This document shows, piece after piece, positions 1 to 7,043 of a DNA stretch of 9,553 nucleotides. Below the pieces are notes generated by a model that ran no database searches, was not told the origin of the DNA, and saw only the letters and a program-made list of their open reading frames with translations. Source of the DNA: an uncultured bacterium. Lineage in GTDB: Bacteria; Patescibacteriota; Minisyncoccia; Phycocordibacterales; UBA9973. A program made the translations under genes and the position numbers. The DNA lies in NCBI GenBank assembly GCA_903891365.1, contig CAITEG010000017.1:1-9553 (forward strand), written 5' to 3'. How positions within the stretch are numbered: position 1 is the stretch's first letter; the number at the start of each line of letters is the position of its first letter.

Positions 1-114
1 CGACCAAACTCACTAGAAGGAGAAATTAAAGAAAAAAATTATTTACGTATAAATAATACATCAATTGATGCAAAAGATGTTGCTGTTTTGGTTAAAGAAA
101 AGTTTAATTTGTAA
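1..114 (+). CDS. C-terminal end of an unidentified protein, possibly a P-loop kinase-like ATPase
   Basis: An open frame enters from the left edge and stops at TAA (112-114), giving the last 37 residues. The tail contains NYLRINNTSIDAKDVAVLV followed by KEKFNL. A segment of the form YLxIxNTxxxxxxVAxxI/V at the end of a protein resembles the C-termini of small P-loop kinases and AAA-type ATPases (nucleotide kinase-like). That is a resemblance from memory and is too short to prove a family. The gene lies on the same strand as everything up to 8297 and ends 37 bases before pepE, which has its own promoter. Reality of the coding frame is fairly likely; the function is a guess. Confidence 0.5.
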   Translation, partial: RPNSLEGEIKEKNYLRINNTSIDAKDVAVLVKEKFNL

Positions 115-134
115 TATTATTATATCTTTTAGGA

Positions 135-143
135 TGTTATAAT
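135..143 (+). promoter_or_regulatory. Extended -10 promoter of the pepE-like gene, probably leaderless
   Basis: A perfect extended -10 element (TG, one base, TATAAT) occupies 135-143. There is no good -35 box at the usual distance. Only 8 bases separate the hexamer from the ATG at 152, so the predicted transcription start (about 6-8 bases downstream) falls at or just before the ATG. No Shine-Dalgarno sequence is present. Confidence 0.6.
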
Positions 144-151
144 CAAAAAAT

Positions 152-889
152 ATGGGAAAAATAATTGCAATTGGAGGAGGAGAAATAGGCAGACCAGGAA
201 CGAAAGTAGAAACTATGTCTATCGATAAAGAGATCATTAAACTAAGTGGTAAAAATAAGCCATCATTACTTTTCTTGCCTACAGCAAGTAATGACTCTAC
301 TTCTTATTATGATGTAGTGAAAAAACATTTTGGAGACAGGCTAGGATGCAAAACCAATGTGCTTTACTTGATAAAAAATAAATACACAGAAAAAGAATTG
401 CGAGATGCAATTTTGAAATCAGATATAATCTATATCGGAGGAGGAAATACTCTTAAGATGATGAAGATATGGAAAAAGTTAGGAGTGGATAAAATCCTAT
501 ATGAAGCCTATGAAAAGGGAATCATTCTCTCTGGTCTATCTGCTGGAGCTATATGCTGGTTTAAATATGGCAATTCAGATTCAATGAGATTTTCAAATTC
601 AAAAGCCGAAATGATCAGGGTTAAAGGGTTAAATATAATAGATATGTTGCTATGTCCTCATTATGATTTAGAAAAGCACAGAATCTTATCACTTAAAAAC
701 ATGATGCAAAAGACAAGAGGTAAGGCAATAGCTCTCGACAACTGCTCTGCTATTGAAATAATAGATGATAAATTTAGAATTATTTATTCTAAAAAAGAAG
801 CCAACGCCTACTTCGTTTACTGGAATAAATCAAAATATTACAAAGAATTAATCCCAAGAAGTAAGACTTTCTCACCTCTAAAATTTTAA
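152..889 (+). CDS. Peptidase E-like protein (S51 family, class I glutamine amidotransferase-like fold)
   Basis: The 245-residue product looks like a soluble cytoplasmic member of peptidase family S51, whose founding member PepE cleaves N-terminal Asp-Xaa dipeptides; cyanophycinases are relatives. Visible marks are a glycine-rich N-terminal strand (IAIGGGEIG, 4-12), FLPTAS (41-46), the family IGGGNT turn (95-100), the nucleophile elbow SGLSAGA with Ser130, and CPHYD with His170. Asp143 in GNSDS sits 13 residues after the serine and is the likely acidic partner by comparison with PepE. There is no signal peptide or membrane segment. The length matches the family (about 230-250). The ATG at 152 is chosen because it starts the first hydrophobic strand and abuts an extended -10. 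The true substrate is unknown; asparagine or isoaspartyl dipeptidase activity is only a family-level expectation. scpA follows after 9 bases. Confidence 0.85.
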   Translation: MGKIIAIGGGEIGRPGTKVETMSIDKEIIKLSGKNKPSLLFLPTASNDSTSYYDVVKKHFGDRLGCKTNVLYLIKNKYTEKELRDAILKSDIIYIGGGNTLKMMKIWKKLGVDKILYEAYEKGIILSGLSAGAICWFKYGNSDSMRFSNSKAEMIRVKGLNIIDMLLCPHYDLEKHRILSLKNMMQKTRGKAIALDNCSAIEIIDDKFRIIYSKKEANAYFVYWNKSKYYKELIPRSKTFSPLKF

Positions 890-892
890 AAT
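887..892 (+). promoter_or_regulatory. Possible -10 box ahead of scpA
   Basis: TAAAAT at 887-892 overlaps the stop codon of the preceding gene and lies 6 bases before the scpA ATG at 899. This spacing equals that before gatB at the other end of the window. It has no TG extension and no clear -35, so in AT-rich DNA it may be chance. There is no Shine-Dalgarno sequence before scpA, so either leaderless initiation or coupling from pepE is needed. Confidence 0.3.
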
Positions 893-898
893 CTAGAA

Positions 899-1663
899 AT
901 GGAACAAAATGATACATCTACATATAAGGTTCGTGCTGGTACCTTCGAAGGGCCGCTCGATATACTACTTTCGCTTATAGAGCAGAGAAAGCTTTTTGTG
1001 AATGAGATATCACTGGCTGAAGTTACCAATGATTACATCGCTTATGTGAAATCATTATCGAGTGAAGCTAGGAGTATTAATGAAGTATCATACTTTGTTC
1101 TTATCGCAGCGACGCTTATCTTGATCAAATCAAAATCACTTCTTCCAAATCTGAGCTTAACAGAAGATGAGACAGAAAAAATAGTAGACTTAGAGACGAG
1201 ACTGAAGCTTTATCAAACGATAAAGAACGCTAGTGTAGATATTAAGAATAATTTTGGAGTGAAAATTATTTTTTCTCCTTGTGACCGTATCTGGAGTGAG
1301 CCACTTTTCTCTCCTGACCCACTTATTACTTCTACCAACGTGGCAAATTCCATCAAAGACATACTTGCTCATGTTCCAAAGAAAGAAGTAAAACTTCCAG
1401 AAATAGAAATAAAAAAGATTATAAATATAGACCAAGTTATAAATAGCCTGACAGACAGGATACAGACTGCGATGAATATGTCCTTCCGTGAATTTTCTAA
1501 AAGTCATGGTGCAGAGAGTGGAGAAGAAGCTAAGGTTCACGTTATCGTTTCATTCCTAGCTATGCTAGAATTGGTCAGAGAAGGATTGATCGATGTGATG
1601 CAGAGTGCCTCATTTGGAGATATCGAGATGAACAAACAAACATTACAAACTAACGAACTATAA
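899..1663 (+). CDS. scpA: Segregation and condensation protein A
   Basis: The 254-residue protein is the kleisin subunit that bridges the SMC ATPase heads and, with ScpB, forms the bacterial condensin needed for chromosome compaction and segregation. The N-terminal signature FEGPLDILLSLIEQRKLFV (16-34) is the ScpA/kleisin SMC-neck binding segment, followed by the usual ISLAEVTNDYIAYV (37-50). The C-terminal part (about 200-245), with VSFLAMLELVREGLI, is the winged-helix that contacts the SMC cap. Length is normal (about 230-270). It is followed after only 4 bases by scpB, the standard arrangement. smc is not in this window. The start fits the family, which begins shortly before FEGPLD. Confidence 0.95.
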   Translation: MEQNDTSTYKVRAGTFEGPLDILLSLIEQRKLFVNEISLAEVTNDYIAYVKSLSSEARSINEVSYFVLIAATLILIKSKSLLPNLSLTEDETEKIVDLETRLKLYQTIKNASVDIKNNFGVKIIFSPCDRIWSEPLFSPDPLITSTNVANSIKDILAHVPKKEVKLPEIEIKKIINIDQVINSLTDRIQTAMNMSFREFSKSHGAESGEEAKVHVIVSFLAMLELVREGLIDVMQSASFGDIEMNKQTLQTNEL

Positions 1664-1667
1664 TACT

Positions 1668-2213
1668 ATGTCCATAGAATTAGAATCAAAAATTGAAGGC
1701 TTACTTTTCTATAAAGGTGAAGATATGACGATTAAAAAGTTATCTGAGCTTTTAGGTGCAAGTGAAGCTGAAGTAGAAGAAGGACTTAAAAAGTTAGAAC
1801 AGTCTCTTATGGGTAGAGGCCTTGTTCTGGTTCGTAAAGACGATAGTGTTGTCCTCGGTATTACAGGTGAGCTTTCTTCGCTTATAGAATCAATTCGTAA
1901 AGAAGAAATAGCTAAAGAACTCTCAAAAGCTTCTCTCGAAACTCTCTCGATCGTTTTGTATAAGAATGGTATCGCCAGAAGTGAGATAGACTATATCCGT
2001 GGAGTAAATTCTAGCTTCATTCTTCGCAATTTACTTGTCAGGGGCTTAGTAGAGAAGATAGTTGATCCCAAGGATAGTCGCCGAATGCTCTATCGACCAA
2101 CTTTTGATACACTCTCATATATGGGTATCACTTCTATTGACCAACTCCCGAATTATGCAGAAGTTGTCGCAAGTTTAACAGGAGTAATTAATCAAAACGA
2201 AAACAATGACTAA
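1668..2213 (+). CDS. scpB: Segregation and condensation protein B
   Basis: The 181-residue product has the size and pattern of ScpB, which dimerises and binds the central linker of ScpA in the SMC-ScpAB condensin. The start MSIELESKIEGLLFYKGEDMTIKKLSEL is the typical first winged-helix, written here in register with the common ScpB opening (KIEALLF, then xxGE, then LxxL). The second winged-helix contains LSKASLETLSIVLYKNGIA and RSEIDYIRGVNS, matching the family consensus with ETLAIIAY and xxEIxxIRGV. No Shine-Dalgarno is seen; with a 4-base gap from scpA, translation is probably coupled. The last 8 bases overlap the start of mraY. Confidence 0.95.
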   Translation: MSIELESKIEGLLFYKGEDMTIKKLSELLGASEAEVEEGLKKLEQSLMGRGLVLVRKDDSVVLGITGELSSLIESIRKEEIAKELSKASLETLSIVLYKNGIARSEIDYIRGVNSSFILRNLLVRGLVEKIVDPKDSRRMLYRPTFDTLSYMGITSIDQLPNYAEVVASLTGVINQNENND

Positions 2214-3264
2214 TGCTATTAAAATTTTTCTTCCAGCAGTTATAAGCTTCATCATAGGGATGCTTCTTACACCTGTCGCAACACACTATTTCTATAAATA
2301 CAGAATGTGGCGCAGAGTCTCAAGAGAGAATAATATCCCTACAGAAAAAGCTACAGGTTTCTCCAAGATTCATGATAGTGCAGCAGAAGTTTCAACTCCA
2401 CGTACTGGCGGGATGATTATTTGGATTTCTGTTATTTTAACTCTCGCTGTTATAAGCTTGATTGATTTTCTTTTTATCAGAAACCCAGCCGATAAAATGT
2501 ACTTCATAACTCGTACCCAAACTCTTCTTCCATTTTTCACTCTAGTTATCGCTTCACTCATAGGACTTGGAGATGACTTTTTACAAATATTTGGAAAAGG
2601 AAAGTGGACGACAGATCCGATAATGCTTCGTTATTTTAAAATAGGTATTATTTTGCTCCTAGGATTTATCATAAGTTTCTGGTTTTACTTCAAGCTGGGC
2701 AAGACAGGACTTTATGTACCATGGCTAGGAATGGTGAATTTGGGTTACCTTTTCATCCCATTTTTCATCATTGTGATGATATCTTTGTGGTCAACTAGTG
2801 TTATAGACGGTGTAGATGGCCTCTCAGGAGGGGTTTTAGCTTCAATATTTACTGCTTATACACTCATATCTTACTTCAATGGTCAGCCCCAGATAGCTAC
2901 TTTCTGTGCGGTTATCACAGGGGCAACGCTTGCTTTCCTTTGGTTCAACATCCCTCCAGCTCGTTTTTATATGGGAGAAAGTGGAATGATAGGACTCACT
3001 GTAACTCTCTCTGTTATCTCTTTTCTTACAAATACAGTTCTACTTTTACCTATTATTGCTTTCCCGCTTTTCATAACTTCACTTTCAAATGTAATACAGA
3101 TAGGTTCAAGAAAGTTAAGAAATGGTAAAAAAGTTTTTCTCTACGCACCACTTCACCATCACCTTGAGGCACTTGGCTGGCCTAAATATAAAGTCACTAT
3201 GCGTTACTGGATTGTAGGTATCATTATGGCCATGATAGGAGTTATAATCGCTCTTATAAGTTAA
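2206..3264 (+). CDS. mraY: Phospho-N-acetylmuramoyl-pentapeptide transferase
   Basis: This 352-residue polytopic membrane enzyme transfers phospho-MurNAc-pentapeptide from UDP to undecaprenyl phosphate, making lipid I on the inner face of the membrane. Visible signatures are TPRTGG (64-69), the GDD pair Asp123-Asp124 in GLGDDF, the VIDGVDGLSGG loop (199-209), the segment MGESG (256-260) and the HHH triad (317-319) of the family APxHHHxE motif. About ten hydrophobic segments are present. Length is normal (about 320-360). Oddity: the family MGDxGS motif, whose Asp is the third catalytic/Mg-binding acidic residue, reads MGESG, so Glu258 replaces Asp. It begins inside the end of scpB (8-base overlap), which implies translational coupling; an AGGAG at 2180-2184 is 21 bases away and too far to serve. 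Confidence 0.95.
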   Translation: MTNAIKIFLPAVISFIIGMLLTPVATHYFYKYRMWRRVSRENNIPTEKATGFSKIHDSAAEVSTPRTGGMIIWISVILTLAVISLIDFLFIRNPADKMYFITRTQTLLPFFTLVIASLIGLGDDFLQIFGKGKWTTDPIMLRYFKIGIILLLGFIISFWFYFKLGKTGLYVPWLGMVNLGYLFIPFFIIVMISLWSTSVIDGVDGLSGGVLASIFTAYTLISYFNGQPQIATFCAVITGATLAFLWFNIPPARFYMGESGMIGLTVTLSVISFLTNTVLLLPIIAFPLFITSLSNVIQIGSRKLRNGKKVFLYAPLHHHLEALGWPKYKVTMRYWIVGIIMAMIGVIIALIS

Positions 3265-3271
3265 AGTGCTC

Positions 3272-3277
3272 TAGAAT
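3272..3277 (+). promoter_or_regulatory. Weak possible -10 box before ftsW
   Basis: TAGAAT (3272-3277) lies in the 26-base gap between mraY and ftsW, 13 bases before the ATG at 3291, so a transcript from it would have a leader of about 7 bases. It has no TG extension or clear -35. ftsW has no Shine-Dalgarno, so some alternative to classical initiation is needed, but read-through from mraY is equally possible. Confidence 0.25.
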
Positions 3278-3290
3278 TTAATTGTTCCAA

Positions 3291-4400
3291 ATGAATAATC
3301 AAAATAAAATTGATAAAATATTTTTAAGTATCTTAGCTTCACTTATTATCATCGGAGTGATCATGTTCATCTCGGCTTCTCTTGGTATTTTAAATAAGAA
3401 TGAAAATAAATTCTATGGAGTTATGTTCTCTCAGCTTATATATGGTCTTCTCGGTGGTCTTGTCGCTTTTTATTTCACACTGAAAATTCCTTATAAGTTC
3501 TGGCGACAATACTCTCTACCTCTTTTTATCATTTCTATCATACTCACAGCTCTAGTTTTCGTTCCTGGACTTGGATTTATGCATGGAGGATCAAGAAGAT
3601 GGATAAATGTTTTCGGTCTTTCTCTTCAACCAGTTGAATTCTTAAAGATTGGATTCATTATTTACTTTGCAGCTTGGCTTTCTTGGGCAAAGGGGCGAGT
3701 AGCTGACTTCCGCTTCAGTCTCTTGCCACTTTTAGTATTACTTGGACTTATCACTGCGGTACTTATAAAGCAACCAGATACTAAGAGCCTTATTCTTATT
3801 ACGATTACAGCTATTGTTATGCTTTTCGTCTCTGGAACTCCATGGAAACATATTTTACTTTTATTCTCTATCGCACTTGTAGCGTTTATTATTCTGGCTT
3901 TCACTACTCCATATCTTAAAAGTAGAATAAATACATTCCTTCATCCAAATCAAAATGGTAGTACTTCTTCATATCAAATTCAGCAATCCCTCATCGCTAT
4001 CGGCTCAGGAGGGATCATGGGTAGAGGCCTTGGACAAAGTATCCAAAAGTTCAACTACTTACCAGAACCACAAGGGGACTCAATCTTTGCTGTTGTTGGA
4101 GAAGAGCTTGGATTCATCGGCTGCATAATTATTATTTGTCTTTATATTGCTTTTGCTATGAGAGGATATCGTATAGCGCACTATGCACCGGATTCTTTCA
4201 GTAAACTTTTTGTTATAGGGACTATCACTATAGTCACAGCTCAGTCATTCATGAATATCGCTTCTATTGTTGGAGTCTTTCCTTTGACTGGAGTTCCTCT
4301 CGTCTTCATGTCACAAGGAGGAACTTCTCTTCTCATAGACATCGCTCTTATGGGCATAGTTCTAAACATCTCAAAATTCCAAAAAAAACCAACAAACTAG
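3291..4400 (+). CDS. ftsW: FtsW-type SEDS glycosyltransferase (septal peptidoglycan polymerase)
   Basis: A 369-residue membrane protein of the SEDS family (FtsW/RodA/SpoVE), which polymerises lipid II into glycan strands with a partner class B PBP. Signatures, numbered from the ATG at 3291, are GGSRRW (99-104) followed by LQPVEFLK, QPD (161-163), the extracellular loop with YQIQQSLIAIGSGG and GRGLG, LPEPQGDSIFA with Asp263 at the position of the essential SEDS aspartate, and the closing GVFPLTGVPLVFMSQGG. About ten membrane segments are present. FtsW is preferred over RodA because it lies between mraY and murG. An in-frame TTG at 3282 would add three residues; the ATG is chosen as the stronger codon. 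There is no Shine-Dalgarno sequence. The stop is TAG. Confidence 0.92.
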   Translation: MNNQNKIDKIFLSILASLIIIGVIMFISASLGILNKNENKFYGVMFSQLIYGLLGGLVAFYFTLKIPYKFWRQYSLPLFIISIILTALVFVPGLGFMHGGSRRWINVFGLSLQPVEFLKIGFIIYFAAWLSWAKGRVADFRFSLLPLLVLLGLITAVLIKQPDTKSLILITITAIVMLFVSGTPWKHILLLFSIALVAFIILAFTTPYLKSRINTFLHPNQNGSTSSYQIQQSLIAIGSGGIMGRGLGQSIQKFNYLPEPQGDSIFAVVGEELGFIGCIIIICLYIAFAMRGYRIAHYAPDSFSKLFVIGTITIVTAQSFMNIASIVGVFPLTGVPLVFMSQGGTSLLIDIALMGIVLNISKFQKKPTN

Positions 4401-4420
4401 AAAAATTTATATAAATACGT

Positions 4421-4426
4421 TATAAT
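4421..4426 (+). promoter_or_regulatory. Consensus -10 box before murG, probably leaderless or near-leaderless
   Basis: A perfect TATAAT (4421-4426) lies 9 bases before the murG ATG. TAGAAA at 4398-4403, 17 bases upstream, matches the -35 consensus at 4 of 6 positions. The expected transcription start is 0-3 bases before the ATG. The gap between ftsW and murG is 35 bases and contains no Shine-Dalgarno sequence. Confidence 0.55.
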
Positions 4427-4435
4427 TAGGCCTAT

Positions 4436-5566
4436 ATGAAAATATTACTTACAGGGGGTGGTACTGGGGGTCATTTTTATCCTCTTATTGCTATAGCTGA
4501 AAAGTTAAATGAGATAGCAGACAAAGAAAAAATTATAGATTTGAAGCTCTACTATATGGCTGATGCTCCATACGATAAACGTATGCTTTTTGAAAACAGT
4601 ATTACTTTTGTACAAATCCCTGCCGGTAAGATGCGTTTATACTTCTCATTAAGAAACTTTTTAGATATTTTTACAACTGCCACAGGAATGTTCTTTGGCC
4701 TTCTGTCCATGTTCTTTATCTACCCTGATGTAGTTATATCAAAAGGCGGCTATGCCGCTTTTCCAGCTGTCTTTGCTGCAAAGTTACTTCGCATACCAGT
4801 TATCGTTCATGAGTCTGATTCTTATCCTGGAAGACTCAATATTTGGACTGCTAAATTTGCACAGAAGATTGCTATCTCTTGGCCTGAAGCTATAGAGTAT
4901 TTGCCAAAAGAGAAGACTGCTCTCACTGGTCAACCTATCAGGAAAAATATTCTTCATGGCGACGGAGCAGGATCTCACGACTTCTTCAAATTAAATTCTG
5001 ATCTTCCAGTTATTTTAGTTCTAGGTGGCTCACAAGGAGCAAAGACTTTAAATAATATTATTATCGACACAATGCCTGATCTTCTTTCTAGATACCAGAT
5101 AATACATCAGACAGGTATAAATAATATTGAAGATATAAAAGGACGTTCAAAGCTTGTAATGGAAAACAATCCAAATATTACTCGCTACGTTCCCTTACCT
5201 TATCTAAATAATTTAGCGACTAGAATGGCTGCCGGTGCAGCGACACTCGTCATTTCAAGAGCAGGTTCTGCTATATTTGAAATAGCTTCTTGGGGTATAC
5301 CATCGATCATAATTCCTATAACAAATTCAAACGGAGATCACCAAAGGAAGAATGCTTACAATTATGCTAGAAGTGGTGCTTGTGAAGTTATAGATGAAGC
5401 GAACTTAACTCCACATGTACTCGTTTCAGACATAGATAATCTTATGAATAATAAAGAGAAGCTAGCTAGCATGAAGCAGAGTGCCCTCTCTTTTGCTTCA
5501 CCTGATGCTGCTGAGAAGATAGCCAATGAAGCCATAAAGATAGCACAATCTCACGAGGAGATGTAG
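4436..5566 (+). CDS. murG: UDP-N-acetylglucosamine--N-acetylmuramyl-(pentapeptide) pyrophosphoryl-undecaprenol GlcNAc transferase
   Basis: The 376-residue GT-B enzyme (family GT28) adds GlcNAc to lipid I to give lipid II, acting at the cytoplasmic membrane face right after MraY. N-terminal acceptor domain: glycine loop GGGTGGH (7-13), KMRLYFSLRN (65-74), SKGGYAAFP (102-110) and HESD (125-128), where most MurG proteins have HEQN. C-terminal UDP-GlcNAc domain: GGSQGA (197-202), SRAGSAIFE (274-282, Glu282) and DHQRKNA (301-307). Length is slightly above the usual 350-365. The product ends with TAG only 3 bases before gltX, and its last codons contain the gltX Shine-Dalgarno. murD and murC, usual neighbours in the division and cell wall cluster, are absent on both sides. 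Confidence 0.94.
   Translation: MKILLTGGGTGGHFYPLIAIAEKLNEIADKEKIIDLKLYYMADAPYDKRMLFENSITFVQIPAGKMRLYFSLRNFLDIFTTATGMFFGLLSMFFIYPDVVISKGGYAAFPAVFAAKLLRIPVIVHESDSYPGRLNIWTAKFAQKIAISWPEAIEYLPKEKTALTGQPIRKNILHGDGAGSHDFFKLNSDLPVILVLGGSQGAKTLNNIIIDTMPDLLSRYQIIHQTGINNIEDIKGRSKLVMENNPNITRYVPLPYLNNLATRMAAGAATLVISRAGSAIFEIASWGIPSIIIPITNSNGDHQRKNAYNYARSGACEVIDEANLTPHVLVSDIDNLMNNKEKLASMKQSALSFASPDAAEKIANEAIKIAQSHEEM
5555..5560 (+). promoter_or_regulatory. Shine-Dalgarno sequence of gltX inside the end of murG
   Basis: GAGGAG at 5555-5560 lies 9 bases before ATG 5570 and 15 bases before the in-frame ATG at 5576, which favours 5570. It is the only clear ribosome binding site in front of a gene in this window. 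It lies within the last murG codons, so terminating murG ribosomes pass over it and the two genes are likely translationally coupled. Confidence 0.7.
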
Positions 5567-5569
5567 TAT

Positions 5570-7021
5570 ATGAATATGAATGATAATACAAAACAACAAA
5601 AAGTAGTTACGCGTTTTGCCCCGTCTCCGACAGGATTTTTACACATTGGAGGCATACGCACAGCTTTATACGCTTGGGCTTATGCCAAGAAAAATAATGG
5701 GACTTTTATACTAAGAATCGAAGATACAGACAAGGCTCGTGAAGTAGAAGGCTCTATTGATCACATTATCAAGTCTTTAAAGTGGATAGGTATAGACTGG
5801 AATGAAGGTCCTGACATCGGTGGTCCAAATGCTCCATACAAGCAATCAGAAAGATTAGAATCATATCAAAAGTATGCCAAGATTTTAATTGAGAAAGGTT
5901 TTGCTTATGCTGATCCATACACAGAGGCAGAAGTGGAAAGTTTCCGTAATAAAGCAATTGAAGAGAAAAGACCATTTTTATACAGAGAGCACAGACCGGA
6001 GAATCCGCCAGTCTGGGACGGGACACAGTCACTTCGTTTTAAAGTTACCAATATAAAAAGTTATGAATGGGAAGATCTTGTCCGTGGTCATCTGAAAGCT
6101 GGAGCTGAAGCTCTTGATGACTTCATTTTGATAAAAAGTGACGGCTATCCGACTTACAACTTCGCACATATTATAGACGACCTGGAGATGGGAGTGACTC
6201 ACGTGATGCGTGGAGATGAGTTCATATCTTCAACACCAAAGTTCTTGTCTTTGTATGAGGCTTTAGGTATTAAGACACCATTTTTTGCGACACTTCCTCC
6301 TATAATGGGAACAGATGGCAAGAAGAAGCTAGGTAAAAGAGATGGGGCTAAAGACTTCCTAGAATATGAGAAAGATGGGTATCTTCCAAGTGCGATGATG
6401 AACTTCCTTGCATTCATAGGATGGAACCCGGGAATAGAGAAAGAAATTCTGACTCCTGAAGAATTCGTAAATCTTTTTGAGATTAATCAAATACAAATAA
6501 GTGGAGGAGGGTACAACGAAGATAAGCTCGACTGGATAAACAAAGAACATATCAAGCTATTACCTGAGGATGAATTAGAAAAGTATATATTTGAATGGTT
6601 ACCAAAAGAATTACAGATTAAAAAAATTATACCCATTATTGTTGAGAGAATTTCTAAATTCGGAGACATCAAAGGCATGGTAGAAAGTGGTGAGCTTAAT
6701 TTCTTTTATAAAGAACCAGAATATAAAAAAGAACAATTAGTTTATAAGAGTACTCCCATCGAAACCATAATTGCGAATTTAAAAAGTGCACTCGAAGTCT
6801 TTACTATGACAGAAGAGGAAGATTTCAACAAAGAGAACATCAAAAGATTCTTAATGGAACTAGCTGATAATCTAGAGAACAGAGGTCAGATACTGCATCC
6901 TGTACGCTTTGCTCTTTCAGGACTTGAGAAATCTCCAGATCCTTTCATCCTTGCTGATATTTTAGGTAAAACAGAAACGATAAATCGTTTAAACAAAGCT
7001 ATTTCTACTCTAAGTTCATAA
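5570..7021 (+). CDS. gltX: Glutamyl-tRNA synthetase, probably non-discriminating
   Basis: The 483-residue class I synthetase charges tRNA-Glu with glutamate. The Rossmann domain opens with RFAPSPTGFLHIGGIRTALY; the HIGH-type motif is HIGG (25-28). RIEDTDKAREVEGS (49-62) and the YNFAHIIDDLEMGVTHVMRGDEF region follow, as expected. The KMSKS-type loop reads KLGKR (253-257) instead of the usual KLSKR. A helical anticodon-binding domain fills about 330-483. Cysteines of the zinc-binding subtype are absent near 112-125. Length is normal (about 460-500). The start at 5570 is supported by GAGGAG 9 bases upstream. Because gatB lies about 2.3 kb downstream, glutaminyl-tRNA is probably made by GatCAB, which would require this enzyme to charge tRNA-Gln with Glu as well; that is inference from context. 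Confidence 0.95.
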   Translation: MNMNDNTKQQKVVTRFAPSPTGFLHIGGIRTALYAWAYAKKNNGTFILRIEDTDKAREVEGSIDHIIKSLKWIGIDWNEGPDIGGPNAPYKQSERLESYQKYAKILIEKGFAYADPYTEAEVESFRNKAIEEKRPFLYREHRPENPPVWDGTQSLRFKVTNIKSYEWEDLVRGHLKAGAEALDDFILIKSDGYPTYNFAHIIDDLEMGVTHVMRGDEFISSTPKFLSLYEALGIKTPFFATLPPIMGTDGKKKLGKRDGAKDFLEYEKDGYLPSAMMNFLAFIGWNPGIEKEILTPEEFVNLFEINQIQISGGGYNEDKLDWINKEHIKLLPEDELEKYIFEWLPKELQIKKIIPIIVERISKFGDIKGMVESGELNFFYKEPEYKKEQLVYKSTPIETIIANLKSALEVFTMTEEEDFNKENIKRFLMELADNLENRGQILHPVRFALSGLEKSPDPFILADILGKTETINRLNKAISTLSS

Positions 7022-7024
7022 ATC

Positions 7025-7033
7025 TGATATAAT
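7025..7033 (+). promoter_or_regulatory. Extended -10 promoter of the M23 peptidase gene
   Basis: A perfect extended -10 (TG, A, TATAAT) at 7025-7033 begins 4 bases after the gltX stop. No -35 match is seen. The hexamer ends 4 bases before GTG 7038 and 10 bases before ATG 7044, so the transcript would begin around 7039-7041, with a leader of only a few bases to the ATG. No Shine-Dalgarno is present. Confidence 0.6.
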
Positions 7034-7043
7034 ATAAGTGGTA

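Noticed and set aside
1190..1540. 116-codon minus-strand open frame inside scpA, and other antisense frames within the core genes
   Set aside because: They lie wholly opposite well-supported conserved genes and show no recognisable protein features.
1659..1664. TATAAT as a promoter for scpB
   Set aside because: It lies only 3 bases before the ATG, so transcription would start inside the coding region, and the N-terminus from this ATG fits ScpB. Probably chance at the scpA stop.
3282..3290. TTG start for ftsW adding three residues
   Set aside because: ATG 3291 is three codons downstream and gives a normal N-terminus; nothing favours the weaker TTG.
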